A stretch of DNA of 64,000 nt from Rubrobacter marinus (lineage in GTDB: Bacteria; Actinomycetota; Rubrobacteria; Rubrobacterales; Rubrobacteraceae): NCBI RefSeq assembly GCF_011492965.1, contig NZ_CP045121.1, positions 3,782,001-3,846,000 on the forward strand, given 5' to 3'. The notes beneath the pieces were generated by a model. It was not told where the DNA came from. It saw only the letters and a program-made list of their open reading frames with translations, and searched no databases. Positions within the stretch are counted from its first letter, which is position 1, and each line of letters starts with the position of its first letter. Positions 31,368-39,611 of the stretch are shown here, piece by piece. The translations under genes and the position numbers were made by a program.

Positions 31368-32281
31368 TTGATAGAGGTCGAGAACATCTCCCGCCGTTAC
31401 AAGAGCAGCGGCCGGGGCGTGGAGGACATCAGCTTCGCGGTGAGGCCCGGCGAGGTCTTCGGGCTGATGGGCCCGAACGGCTCCGGGAAGAGCACGCTCT
31501 TGCGCGTCCTCTCGACCGCGATGGCGCCGGACTCGGGGACGTTCCGGGTGAACGGCGCGGACGGGCTCCGGGAGAAGCGGAGGGCGCGCGCCGCCATGGG
31601 GCTCATGGTCGACCGGCCGACGCACTACGGCGACCTCTCGGGCTGGGCCAACGCCTACCTCTTCGCCCGGGCCTACGGGATGGAGGAGAAGGAGGCGAAC
31701 GCCGCTCTCGCGGAGCTCTTCGACTACTTCGGGCTCGGGGAGTACAGGGACGATCGGGCGAAGACCTACTCCTACGGGATGGGCAAGAAGCTCGGGCTGA
31801 TCGAGGCGATGGCGCACGCCCCGAGGTTCCTGATCCTAGACGAGCCCTCCCTCGGCCTGGACTACACCTCGCAGCTCGCCTACGAGCAGAAGATAAGGGA
31901 GCTCGCCTCGAACGGCGTCTCCGTGCTCCTCGCCAGCAACGCGGTCGCCGAGGTCGAGGCGCTCTGCGACCGGGTCGCCTTCCTCCACCGGGGCCGTCTC
32001 GTCGAGGAGGGCACGCCCGAGGAGCTCATCTCCTCGATAGAGGGCATACGGCGCATCGAGGCCACCCTCAGAAACCCCGTGGACTACGCCCTCTGGGGAG
32101 ATAAACGGGGTGGAGCGCGTGACGACGGAGGGCAGGAAGCTCGTGCTCCAGTGCGAGGACCGGGCGGGCATCGTCGCGGACGTGGTCGCGGGGTGGTCGG
32201 GGCCGGGGGGACATCACGGACCTCGCGGTGCGCCGGCCGTCGCTAGAAGACGTGTACGTGAAGCTAACCGGGAGGCGCTGA
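31368..32281 (+). CDS. ABC transporter ATP-binding protein (frameshifts in the C-terminal tail)
   Basis: Starts at TTG 31368, nine nt after a TAGAAT -10 (31353-31358), so it is nearly leaderless. Walker A GPNGSGKST, signature-region YSYGMGKKL and Walker B FLILDEPSLGLD are present; the signature is degenerate (YGMGK for LSGGQ), usual in ABC-2 ATPases. After residue 240 four bases are missing (two near 32094, one each near 32190 and 32208); restored, it ends with VRRPSLEDVYVKLTGRR at 32281. It powers the permease that begins 3 nt later. The substrate is unknown. Confidence 0.85.
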
Positions 32282-32284
32282 TCC

Positions 32285-33010
32285 ATGCTGAAGGTTAACC
32301 CGCCCGACGCCTACTGGAAGAAGGACGTCGCGCTCTTCTTCGGCAAGAGGTTCGCCCTCGTCATAAAGATGCTCTACCCCATGGCGCTCATAGTGCCCGT
32401 CGCCATAAGCGACATCCCCGCCCAGTACGCCGCCGCCGTCATCGGGATCGTGGCGATCATGGCCGGAACCTTCGGGGCGGGCGAGAGCCTCACCGCGGAC
32501 CTGAACGACGGCATCCTGATGCGCGTCGCCCTCACGCCCCTCTCCCCCCGGCGCATCGTCTTCGAGGTCCTCGCCGTCAACGCGATCCTGGATTTTATCC
32601 AGCTTCTGCCGGCGCTCCTGGTGGTCTACGCCTTCAACCCCGCGCCGCTCGTGTGGGTGCTCGCCGCGACCTTCGGCGTCTTCGCGACGCTCCTCACGGC
32701 GAACTGCCTCGGGGTTTTTATCGCCAACTTCACCTCCTCGCCCGCCGACGTGCTGCTGTACGCCACGGCCATCCTGGCGCCCCTGATCTACCTCTCCGGC
32801 TTCTTCCGCAACCAGAGCCCGACCGGCCTCCTGGCGACCCTGCGGGACTTCGTCCCCTTCGCGTACATGAACGACGCCCTCAAGGCGGTCTTCGGCGCCG
32901 CCACGCGGACGGCCCCCGCCGAGGTCTTCGTCTACCCGGCCCTGATCTGCGCCGTCCTCGCCGCCGCGGTCTGCCTCACCGCCCCGCGCCTCCTGACGCC
33001 CCGCTTCTAG
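32285..33010 (+). CDS. ABC-2 type transporter permease
   Basis: A 241-residue membrane protein with six hydrophobic helices and the ABC-2 pattern: WKKDVALFFGKRFALVIKML, GAGESLTADLNDGILMRVALTPLSP (the conserved cytoplasmic coupling region), then LPALLVVYAF, TLLTANCLGVF and the late GFFRNQSP...FVPFAYMNDALKA motif near the last helices. It starts just after the ATPase stop, so they form one export unit. Substrates of such pairs range from lipids and polysaccharides to drugs, and none is favoured here. Confidence 0.9.
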   Translation: MLKVNPPDAYWKKDVALFFGKRFALVIKMLYPMALIVPVAISDIPAQYAAAVIGIVAIMAGTFGAGESLTADLNDGILMRVALTPLSPRRIVFEVLAVNAILDFIQLLPALLVVYAFNPAPLVWVLAATFGVFATLLTANCLGVFIANFTSSPADVLLYATAILAPLIYLSGFFRNQSPTGLLATLRDFVPFAYMNDALKAVFGAATRTAPAEVFVYPALICAVLAAAVCLTAPRLLTPRF

Positions 33011-33094
33011 CCCGGCGGAGCTCCCCGGGGTTACGGCCGCCGTCGACCGGGTATCCCTGTGTGGTCCAGCAATCGAACCGGGGGACTCATCATC

Positions 33095-33304
33095 GTGGAG
33101 AGATCAGAGCGCATACGGGCCCTCGAAGAGGCCGTCAGGCATCTCGAATCCGCCCACACGGACCTCGCCGGCGTCGGCGACCTCGACTTCGAGGACGCCC
33201 GCGTGGCCGGCTTCGTCTCGACCGCCCTGAGCGCCGCCCGCGCCGCCCTCTCGGCCGCCACGAAGCGCGACGACCTCGTGGAGGACACGCCGCCCAACCG
33301 CTAG
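33095..33304 (+). CDS. Hypothetical helical protein, 69 aa
   Basis: The GTG at 33095 follows GGGGGAC by 8 nt. The product (VERSERIRALEEAVRHLESA, ...RVAGFVSTALSAARAALSAA) is almost wholly alpha-helical, Ala/Arg/Glu-rich and without Cys. No family recognised. It sits alone between the ABC permease and the cstA leader region. Confidence 0.5.
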   Translation: MERSERIRALEEAVRHLESAHTDLAGVGDLDFEDARVAGFVSTALSAARAALSAATKRDDLVEDTPPNR

Positions 33305-33604
33305 CCCTGTGCCCGCCGTCGCGGCCTAGCGCCGCCGTACGGCTCGGGCCCTTCCCTCCGTACGTCCCTATCCGCGGAGCCACCCTGGAGGGCAGCGCCG
33401 CTCGAGCGGCCTAGAGCTCGCCGGCTCCGTGCCGGACCTGCGATCGCCGGTACGGAGCGACGCTTCCTTCGCGTTCGAGAACGGCGTAAGCATGGCCCAC
33501 GGGGCCGTCGGACGGCGCGCATCCCGCGAGTTCTGCGGCTACATCACCTGTGCTAGGATGCACGCGTTTGGGGTAGGCCTTTGGGAAGAGGTTCGGAGGA
33601 GAAT
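33305..33604 (+). other. Intergenic leader region upstream of cstA, no gene seen
   Basis: This 300-base stretch shows no supported gene on either strand. It contains an inverted-repeat-rich GC section (33330-33450) and a TAGGAT -10-like hexamer at 33554-33559 about 45 nt before the cstA ATG. A CGGAGGA SD lies at 33594-33600. Confidence 0.4.
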
Positions 33605-35743
33605 ATGGGCAACGGGTTGGGCCGGTGGGCCATCTGGATCGGCGTCGCCATCTTCGGCGCCATATGTTGGGGAGTTCTGGCGCTCTCCAGGGGCGAGACG
33701 GTAAACGCCGCCTGGCTCCTCTTCGCGGCTCTCGCGTCCTACGCCATCGCCTACAGGTTCTACGCGCGCTTCATCCAGACAAAGGTGCTGGAGACCGACG
33801 ACACCCGGGCCACGCCCGCCGAGCGGCTCAACAACGGCCGCGACTTCGAGCCGATGGACCGGAGGGTGCTCTTCGGGCACCACTTCGCGGCCATAGCCGG
33901 GGCGGGGCCGCTCGTCGGTCCGGTCCTGGCGGCGCAGATGGGCTTCTTCCCGGGGACGGTCTGGATCATCTTCGGCGTCATCCTCGCCGGCGCCGTGCAG
34001 GACATGACGACGCTCTTCTTCTCCATGCGCCGCAACGGCAAGACGCTCGGGCAGATGGCGCGCGAGGAGATAGGCCCGGTCGGCGGCGTCGCCGCCCTCA
34101 TCGCGGTCCTCTCCATCATGGTCATCCTGCTCGCGGTGCTCGCGCTCGTCGTGGTCAACGCCCTGGCCGAATCCCCCTGGGGCGCCTTCTCGCTCCTGAT
34201 GACGCTGCCCATCGCCCTGTTCATGGGCGTCTACCTGCGCTTCCTCCGCCCCGGACGGGTGCTGGAGGTCTCGCTCATCGGGGTGGGGCTCCTGCTGCTC
34301 GCGATCGTCGGCGGCGGCTACATCGACGCCTCGCAGTACGCCGAGGCGTGGACGTTCTCGGGCAACCAGATCACCTTCGCCCTCATCGCCTACGGCTTTA
34401 TCGCGAGCGTCCTGCCGGTGTGGGTGCTCCTCGCCCCGCGCGACTACCTCTCGACGTTCATGAAGATCGGGACGATAGCCCTCCTGGCCGTCGGCATCGC
34501 CCTCACCCTCCCGGTGATGCAGATGCCCCGCGCGACGGAGTTCGCTTTCAACGGCCAGGGTCCGGTCTTCGCCGGTTCGCTCTTCCCGTTCGTGTTCATC
34601 ACCATCGCCTGCGGCGCCCTCTCGGGCTTCCACGCGCTGGTGGCGAGCGGGACGACGCCGAAGCTCATCCAGAAAGAATCCCAGGTCCGGTTTATCGGGT
34701 ACGGGGCGATGCTCATGGAGTCGTTCGTGGCGGTGATGGCGCTCATCGCGGCGTGCACCCTCGACCCGGGTGTCTACTTCGCGATGAACGCGCCGCCGGC
34801 GGCTCTGGGCGACACGGTCCAGTCCGCCTCCCAGGCCGTGCAGGGCTTCGGGTTCTCCGTCTCCCCGGAGACGCTGCAGCAGACCGCCGACAACGTCGGC
34901 GAGGACAGCATCATCGGGAGGACGGGCGGGGCGCCTACGCTCGCGGTCGGGATCTCGGCGATCTTCTCGGGGCTTATCGGCGGCGCGGCGCTTCAGGCGT
35001 TCTGGTACCACTTCGCGATCATGTTCGAAGCCCTGTTTATCCTGACGACGGTGGACGCCGGTACGCGGGTCGGCCGGTTCATGATCCAGGACATGCTCGG
35101 CAACGTCTACCGCCCGCTCGGCCGCACCTCCTGGCTCCCGGGCAACATCCTGGCGAGCGCCCTGATCGTCGGGGCCTGGGGCTACTTCCTGTACGTCGGC
35201 GTCAACGATCCTCTGGGCGGCATCAACCAGCTCTTCCCGCTCTTCGGGATCGCCAACCAGCTTCTCGCGGCGGTCGCCCTCACGGTCGGGACGACGATCC
35301 TGATCAAGATGGGCAAGCTCAAATACGTCTGGGTGACGCTGCTGCCGCTCGCCTGGGACGCGTCCGTCACGCTGACGGCGAGCTACCTGAAGATCTTCTC
35401 GTCCGACCCGAGGATGGGCTTCTTCGCCCAGCGCTCGGCGGCCCAGGAGGCCCTGGCGAACGGGGAGCTCTACGGCACGGCGCAGAGCGCCGAGGACGTG
35501 CAGCAGATCATCACCAACTCCACGGTGGACGGCATCCTCTCGGTCCTCTTCGCCCTCCTCATTATCATTATCATTGCCGACGCGATGAGGGTCTGGGCCG
35601 GCCTGATACGCGGCCGCAAGCAGCCCGTGATGAGCGAGGCGCCCTGGGAAGAGTCGCACCTCGACGTGGACGGCAACGCGCGCGACCGCGAGCCGGTAGG
35701 CGCGGGGAGCGGGTCCCGAGGCGGATACCGGAGCGATGAGTAA
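33605..35743 (+). CDS. cstA: CstA-family peptide/pyruvate transporter (carbon starvation protein)
   Basis: An intact protein of about 712 residues with some 18 hydrophobic helices. Diagnostic parts are YRFYARFIQTKVLETDD, DRRVLFGHHFAAIAGAGPLVGPVLAAQ near residue 80, SGTTPKLIQKESQVRFIGYGA and TTVDAGTRVGRFMIQD. CstA takes up peptides or pyruvate when carbon is scarce. SD CGGAGGA precedes the ATG at 33605. Its stop overlaps the ATG of the YbdD-like gene, the standard cstA-ybdD arrangement. Confidence 0.95.
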   Translation: MGNGLGRWAIWIGVAIFGAICWGVLALSRGETVNAAWLLFAALASYAIAYRFYARFIQTKVLETDDTRATPAERLNNGRDFEPMDRRVLFGHHFAAIAGAGPLVGPVLAAQMGFFPGTVWIIFGVILAGAVQDMTTLFFSMRRNGKTLGQMAREEIGPVGGVAALIAVLSIMVILLAVLALVVVNALAESPWGAFSLLMTLPIALFMGVYLRFLRPGRVLEVSLIGVGLLLLAIVGGGYIDASQYAEAWTFSGNQITFALIAYGFIASVLPVWVLLAPRDYLSTFMKIGTIALLAVGIALTLPVMQMPRATEFAFNGQGPVFAGSLFPFVFITIACGALSGFHALVASGTTPKLIQKESQVRFIGYGAMLMESFVAVMALIAACTLDPGVYFAMNAPPAALGDTVQSASQAVQGFGFSVSPETLQQTADNVGEDSIIGRTGGAPTLAVGISAIFSGLIGGAALQAFWYHFAIMFEALFILTTVDAGTRVGRFMIQDMLGNVYRPLGRTSWLPGNILASALIVGAWGYFLYVGVNDPLGGINQLFPLFGIANQLLAAVALTVGTTILIKMGKLKYVWVTLLPLAWDASVTLTASYLKIFSSDPRMGFFAQRSAAQEALANGELYGTAQSAEDVQQIITNSTVDGILSVLFALLIIIIIADAMRVWAGLIRGRKQPVMSEAPWEESHLDVDGNARDREPVGAGSGSRGGYRSDE

Positions 35744-35933
35744 GGAGGCCGTACTGGCGCCCCTCCGCTACGCCTGGGGCTACCTCAAGGAGATCTCCGG
35801 CGAGAACGCCTACGATCGCTACCTGGCCGTTCACGCCAGGACGCACGGGGACGAAGTTCCCATGGACCGCGGCGAGTTCTACCGCTGGCGACAGGACGAG
35901 AAGTTCAACAACCCCGGCAGCCGCTGTCCCTGA
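35736..35933 (+). CDS. YbdD/YjiX-family small protein
   Basis: A 65-residue DUF466 protein: APLRYAWGYLKEISGENAYDRY, then MDRGEFYRWRQDEKFNNPGSRCP with the conserved C-terminal Cys-Pro. Family members are encoded directly downstream of CstA/YjiY transporters and are needed for transport. The ATG lies 8 bp inside the cstA reading frame, implying coupled translation. The normal length and intact sequence leave little doubt. Confidence 0.92.
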   Translation: MSKEAVLAPLRYAWGYLKEISGENAYDRYLAVHARTHGDEVPMDRGEFYRWRQDEKFNNPGSRCP

Positions 35934-35976
35934 TAACGCCAGGGTAGGCGGCCCGGTCGGGCCGCGAGGCAGAGAG

Positions 35977-36016
35977 AAGAGGAGGAGGGGCGAAGGGGAC
36001 GCCCCTCCTCCTCTTT
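35977..36016 (+). terminator. Rho-independent terminator of the cstA operon
   Basis: A 16-bp uninterrupted stem, AAGAGGAGGAGGGGCG with its complement 36000-36015 around a 7-nt loop, ends in TTT. A second, smaller GC hairpin (GCGGCCCGGTCGGGCCGC, 35948-35965) lies just upstream. Confidence 0.85.
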
Positions 36017-36019
36017 GCG

Positions 36020-36048
36020 TTGGTGGCCGGACTCTCCTTCGTTATACT
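36020..36048 (+). promoter_or_regulatory. Leaderless promoter of the Uma2 gene
   Basis: TTGGTG (36020-36025), 17-nt spacer, TATACT (36043-36048). The ATG at 36055 is only 6 nt after the -10, so transcription should begin at or next to the A of the start codon and no SD is present. Confidence 0.7.
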
Positions 36049-36054
36049 CGCTTC

Positions 36055-36612
36055 ATGTCACAGCCTTCACAACCGCATGGGTTACCGACGGTCGAGGAGT
36101 ACCTGCGGATGGAAGAGACCGCCACGGTGCGTCACGAGTACGTCGGCGGTATGGTCCACGCCATGGTCGGAGCGACCAAGCGGCACAACAGGATAGTGGG
36201 CAACGTCTACGCCCATCTACTTACCGCTTCTCGCGGCGGCCCGTGCCGCGTGTACGTGGAGACCGTAAAGCTGAGAGCAGCCGAGGACACCATCTATTAC
36301 CCGGATGTGATGGTCGCCTGTGGTCCGGAGGGCGACGACCCCCTCGTCGAGCACGAGCCTTGCCTCGTCGTCGAGGTTGCTTCGTCCTCCACGGAGTCCA
36401 TCGACCGGCGCGAGAAGATGCTGGCGTACCGCAAGATCCCGACCCTCCGGGCGTACCTGATCGTGGCCCAGGACGAGCGCCGCGTCGAGCGGCACTGGCG
36501 CGGTGAGAGCGGCGAGTGGCGTCAGGGGGAGGCCGTGGGCGAGGGAGGCTTCGTCCCCGTCCCCTGCCCGGAGACGAAGCTCCCCCTCGCCGAGATCTAC
36601 GAGGGCCTGTAG
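36055..36612 (+). CDS. Uma2-family (DUF820) PD-(D/E)XK nuclease-like protein
   Basis: A 185-residue protein of the Uma2 family, abundant in cyanobacteria and actinobacteria. The putative nuclease core is visible: VRHEYVGGMVHAM, IYYPDVMVACGPE (Asp), PCLVVEVASSSTESIDRREKMLAYRKIPTLRAYLIV with E-V-x-S-x-S-T and the Lys in EKMLAYRKI. The biological role of the family is poorly known. It is intact, single, and probably leaderless. Confidence 0.88.
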   Translation: MSQPSQPHGLPTVEEYLRMEETATVRHEYVGGMVHAMVGATKRHNRIVGNVYAHLLTASRGGPCRVYVETVKLRAAEDTIYYPDVMVACGPEGDDPLVEHEPCLVVEVASSSTESIDRREKMLAYRKIPTLRAYLIVAQDERRVERHWRGESGEWRQGEAVGEGGFVPVPCPETKLPLAEIYEGL

Positions 36613-36622
36613 GAGTAGCTTC

Positions 36623-37468
36623 TTACCCGCTCCTCTTGAGCTTGCCGGTGCGCTTGGCGTAGCGCTCCCCGAGGCCGAAGACGAGCATCCCCAGCGGGAC
36701 GAAGACGACGCCCATGATGAGGAGGGGCCAGATGCTCCCCCAGAGCTCTGCGGCCCCGGCCCCGTCGAGCAGGGCCGCGCGGGCGCCGGTCAGGGCGTAG
36801 GTGACCGGCGAGACGGTGGCGATCGCCTGCATCCAGCCCGGCAGGACGGCCACGTCGTAGTAGACGCCGGAGACGAGGAGCAGGACGGACGAGACGATGT
36901 AGCTCACCCCTTGCCCCTTCTCCGGCGAGAGGAGCGGCAGCACGGCCGCCACGATCCCGAACCCCACGAGCGAGACGCTGCACGTCGCGAGCACGAGCAG
37001 GGCGCCCCAGTAGTTCGCGTGGGAGAGGTCGAGGTCGAAGAGCATGTAGCAGGCGCCCAGGGTAAGGGCCGTCTGGAAGATGCCGTAGACGACGGCGTAG
37101 AGGCCCATGCCGAGCAGATGCGTCACCCGGCTCGACGGGCTCATGAAGGTGTACTCGATCGTCCCTTCCCATCGCTCCCAGCTCACCGTCTCCGAGAGCA
37201 CGTCGAAGAGCATCGAGAGGTAGTTCCACAGAAGGGCCCCGACCAGGAGGTAGGTCATGAACCGCTCGGTGTCTATCGTGCCCCCGCCGAAGCTCGCGGC
37301 GCCGGCGCCTATGTACGTGATCGCCATGGCGTTCACCGTCACGTAGACGAGCCAGACGATCTCCCACATGAGGTAGCGCTTCGTCAGAAAGTAGTTTCTC
37401 TGCACGTAGCCCCAGATCGCGATCATCTCCGAGAGCCACAGGGGCCTGGTCGCCCTTCCAGCGTTCAT
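36623..37468 (-). CDS. ABC-2 type transporter permease
   Basis: A 281-residue permease with six membrane helices. The N-terminal AIWGYVQRNYFLTKRYLMWEIVW, the cytoplasmic SWERWEGTIEYTFMSPSSRVTHLLG coupling loop and the late SGVYYDVAVLPGWMQAIATVSPVTYALTGARAAL segment are typical of drug/polysaccharide ABC-2 exporters (LPLP-type motif near PGWMQ). It follows the ATPase gene by 4 nt. The operon is read through the leader at 38639-38867, so expression may be attenuated. Confidence 0.9.
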   Translation of the reverse strand: MNAGRATRPLWLSEMIAIWGYVQRNYFLTKRYLMWEIVWLVYVTVNAMAITYIGAGAASFGGGTIDTERFMTYLLVGALLWNYLSMLFDVLSETVSWERWEGTIEYTFMSPSSRVTHLLGMGLYAVVYGIFQTALTLGACYMLFDLDLSHANYWGALLVLATCSVSLVGFGIVAAVLPLLSPEKGQGVSYIVSSVLLLVSGVYYDVAVLPGWMQAIATVSPVTYALTGARAALLDGAGAAELWGSIWPLLIMGVVFVPLGMLVFGLGERYAKRTGKLKRSG

Positions 37469-37472
37469 CTTC

Positions 37473-38321
37473 CTACTCCTCCCCCTCGGCCGAGGCCTCC
37501 TCGACGGAGAGCCCGGTCGCGGTCATGAACGTCTCTTCCAATGTGGGGGTTTCGGCCCCGGCGGCGTAGCGGCGCTTGAGCGCCTCGGGCTCGTCGAGGG
37601 CGACGATCCTGCCGTCCACCATGATGCCAATGCGGTCGCAGAGCTCCTCGGCCTCGTCCATGTCGTGGGTACACAGCAGGATCGAGGAGTCGTGCTCGCC
37701 CTTTATGCGCCGGATGAAGCCCTGGACGTCCTTCTTGCTCCGGGGGCCGAGGCCGGTGGTCGGCTCGTCGAGGAGCATGAGCACCGGGCTGGTGAGGAGC
37801 GCGCGGGCGAGCGCTATCTTCTGCTGCATCCCGCGGCTCAGGTGCTCCATCGGCTCGAGCGCCCGCTTGCGCGCGAAGCCCACGTTCTCCAGGATCTCCG
37901 CTATCCGCGGCCTGGCTTCCCGGCTCGTGACGCCGTAGAGCTTCGCCCCGTAGAGCAGGTTCTCCATCGCCGAGAGCTTCTTGAAGAAGCTCGCCTCGAC
38001 GCTGACCCGGTTCATGCACCGCTGCACGACCTTCGGGTGCCTCACGGCGTCCACCCCGAAGACCTCTACCGTCCCCGCGTCCGGGACGACGAGCGTGGAG
38101 ACGATGCGTACCAGCGTGCTCTTCCCGCTCCCGTTCGGCCCGAGGATGCCGACGACCTCGCCCTTACCGACCGCGAACGAGACCGAGTCGAGCGCCCGCA
38201 CGGTCTCCCCCCGCCGCTTCTTGAAGCTCTTCTCCACGCCCCTGAGCTCGAGGGCCTCCGTCTCCGAAGCCCTCGAGCCCCACCGATCCTCGACGCTGCC
38301 GTAGCCCAACAACCGGTTCAC
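37473..38321 (-). CDS. ABC transporter ATP-binding protein
   Basis: The GTG at 38321 is preferred (GAGAGGGGAC upstream; GTGA overlap with the preceding small gene) although the frame stays open much further. 282 residues: Walker A GPNGSGKST, signature HLSRGMQQKIALARALL (LSRGM for LSGGQ), Walker B VLMLLDEPTTGLGPRS, H-loop LLCTHDMDEAEEL. In the D-loop region Gly replaces the usual Asp of TGLD. It pairs with the ABC-2 permease downstream; a drug or lipid exporter is likely. Confidence 0.92.
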   Translation of the reverse strand: MNRLLGYGSVEDRWGSRASETEALELRGVEKSFKKRRGETVRALDSVSFAVGKGEVVGILGPNGSGKSTLVRIVSTLVVPDAGTVEVFGVDAVRHPKVVQRCMNRVSVEASFFKKLSAMENLLYGAKLYGVTSREARPRIAEILENVGFARKRALEPMEHLSRGMQQKIALARALLTSPVLMLLDEPTTGLGPRSKKDVQGFIRRIKGEHDSSILLCTHDMDEAEELCDRIGIMVDGRIVALDEPEALKRRYAAGAETPTLEETFMTATGLSVEEASAEGEE

Positions 38322-38545
38322 AGCCGTCCCCTCTCCCCGAGCCTCTCCCACACGACGCGCCAGGTCTCCCGCCGCTCCACGGCGACGGCGAGCGCGAACA
38401 GCCAGCGCGCGGCACGCGCCCTCGCGCGGACCCGCAGGGGGTCCCGCTCGCGGGTCAGCGTGCGCGCCAGCCGTGCCTCCTCCGCCTCCTCCCGCTGTCG
38501 CTCGACGCGGTCCCGTACCACCCCATACCACCCGTCCCCATACAT
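38318..38545 (-). CDS. Small Arg/Glu-rich hypothetical protein ahead of the ABC genes
   Basis: A 75-residue frame from ATG 38545 (AGGAGAGGGAG 8-12 nt upstream), or 88 residues from ATG 38584, ends in a TGA that overlaps the ABC ATPase GTG (GTGA). The product (MYGDGWYGVVRDRVERQREEAEEARLARTL) is charged and helical with one hydrophobic stretch, RWLFALAVAVERR. No family recognised. The 4-bp overlap suggests it is translated and couples to the transporter genes, or acts as a leader frame. Confidence 0.5.
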   Translation of the reverse strand: MYGDGWYGVVRDRVERQREEAEEARLARTLTRERDPLRVRARARAARWLFALAVAVERRETWRVVWERLGERGRL

Positions 38546-38638
38546 CTCGCCGAAGCTCCCTCTCCTCGTACCTACAAAGCCCATGCCGAACCCGTCTTCG
38601 GTCCATGCCCCGGGAGGTCGCGCCTCGGCCCGTCGCGC

Positions 38639-38674
38639 AAACGAAAAGCCCCCGGGTCCTGATGTCCCGGGGGC
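38639..38674 (-). terminator. Rho-independent terminator in the leader of the ABC operon (attenuator candidate)
   Basis: On the minus strand a 9-bp perfect stem GCCCCCGGG/CCCGGGGGC closes a 9-nt loop and is followed by TTTT-CG-TTT. It lies after the 29-codon leader ORF and before the ABC operon. Its loop and stem edge (GGACATCAGG) are exactly complementary to a segment inside the leader ORF. Confidence 0.85.
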
Positions 38675-38703
38675 CGCTCTGAGAAGTTATTCCTGAGGGG
38701 GGC

Positions 38704-38793
38704 TCAGGTTCTCATGCGAACGAGGACATCAGGGCGCACCGCTCCCTCGAACATGGCTCGTCCCGAAATCAGAACGTGTCGCCTGACGCTCAT
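38704..38793 (-). CDS. 29-codon leader peptide ORF upstream of the ABC operon
   Basis: ATG 38793 follows GAGGAGG by 5 nt and ends at TGA 38704-38706. The peptide starts MSVRRHVLISGR and ends LVRMRT, with seven Arg and five Val in 29 residues. It lies between a strong promoter (38839-38867) and an intrinsic terminator. Its codons contain CCTGATGTCC (complement of 38724-38733), fully complementary to the terminator loop, and its stop lies in a second small hairpin, CCTGAG-N5-CTCAGG. This is the layout of a ribosome-controlled attenuator. No homologue is claimed. Confidence 0.6.
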   Translation of the reverse strand: MSVRRHVLISGRAMFEGAVRPDVLVRMRT

Positions 38794-38838
38794 CCGCACC
38801 TCCTCGTCTCTCTCGCGGTTTCGATCACAACGCTAACA

Positions 38839-38867
38839 ACCCTACCCGGCCCCGCAGGGCTTGTCAA
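38839..38867 (-). promoter_or_regulatory. Sigma70 promoter of the leader/ABC operon
   Basis: On the minus strand TTGACA (38862-38867), a 17-nt spacer and TAGGGT (38839-38844). It sits immediately downstream of the dsbA stop and about 45 nt before the leader ORF start. Confidence 0.8.
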
Positions 38868-38886
38868 CGGTGTTCCAAGGGACTCC

Positions 38887-39528
38887 TTACCGGCCCCTGC
38901 CGAGCGCCCGCTCGACGGCGGCCTCGATGCGTCCGCCGTAGGGCTGGGCGCCGGTGATGACCTCGGCCTCCGAGAGCTCGGCTCCGGCGGGCGCGACGAG
39001 CATCGTGGGGACGCTGCTCACGCCGAGCTCTCGCGAGAGCTCCTCGTCGGCGAGGACCTTGGCGATGTAGCGGCCCTCCGCGAGGGCGTCCCGGAGATCG
39101 TCGAGGTCGAGACCGACGGGGGCCGCGACGTCGACGATGACCTCCACGTCCCCTATGTCCCGGCCGTCCTCGAAGAAGGCCCGGAAGAGGGCGGTGTGCA
39201 TCTCGTCGTAGGAGCCCTGCTCGCGGGCGAACTCGGCGGCTTCGAGCGCCTTGCGGCTCCGTGGTTGTACGGGCGGGAGGCGGAGCTTCATGCCCAGGGC
39301 CTCGGCCATAGGATAGACGGAGGCGTTCCACACGCGGTGGAGGTAGTCGCCGTCCGGGTCGAGGGTGGGGACGGGGTCGGGCCTGAGCTCGTAGGCCCGC
39401 CAGTCGACCTCGACCCTGTCGCCGTACTCCCGCTTCACGCGCGCGAGGTCCGGCTCCTCCAGGTAGCAGAACGGGCAGACGTAGTCGCTGAACACCGTGA
39501 TCCTGGCTCGCTTCTCGCTGTTCTCCAT
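38887..39528 (-). CDS. DsbA-family (FrnE-like) thiol-disulfide oxidoreductase
   Basis: A 213-residue thioredoxin-fold protein: ITVFSDYVCPFCYLEEPDLA holds the CPFC active site, WRAYELRPDPVP and LGVSSVPTMLVAP the cis-Pro loop, and an alpha-helical insert lies between. No signal peptide is present, so it belongs to the cytoplasmic FrnE/2-hydroxychromene-isomerase-like DsbA group linked to oxidative stress. It lies directly after the OsmC gene on the same strand, separated by an 11-bp-stem hairpin (39560-39588), so both may answer to peroxide or thiol stress. Confidence 0.92.
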   Translation of the reverse strand: MENSEKRARITVFSDYVCPFCYLEEPDLARVKREYGDRVEVDWRAYELRPDPVPTLDPDGDYLHRVWNASVYPMAEALGMKLRLPPVQPRSRKALEAAEFAREQGSYDEMHTALFRAFFEDGRDIGDVEVIVDVAAPVGLDLDDLRDALAEGRYIAKVLADEELSRELGVSSVPTMLVAPAGAELSEAEVITGAQPYGGRIEAAVERALGRGR

Positions 39529-39611
39529 GAGATCTCCTGAACGTCTCTCTGCACGATGACGGACCCCCGACCTCGGTTCGGGGGTCCGCGCTGGGGGCGA
39601 TTCTACCGCTT

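Noticed and set aside
39560-39588. An 11-bp hairpin between the OsmC and DsbA genes as a terminator
   Set aside because: It has no T tract on the relevant strand; it may only be an intercistronic mRNA structure.
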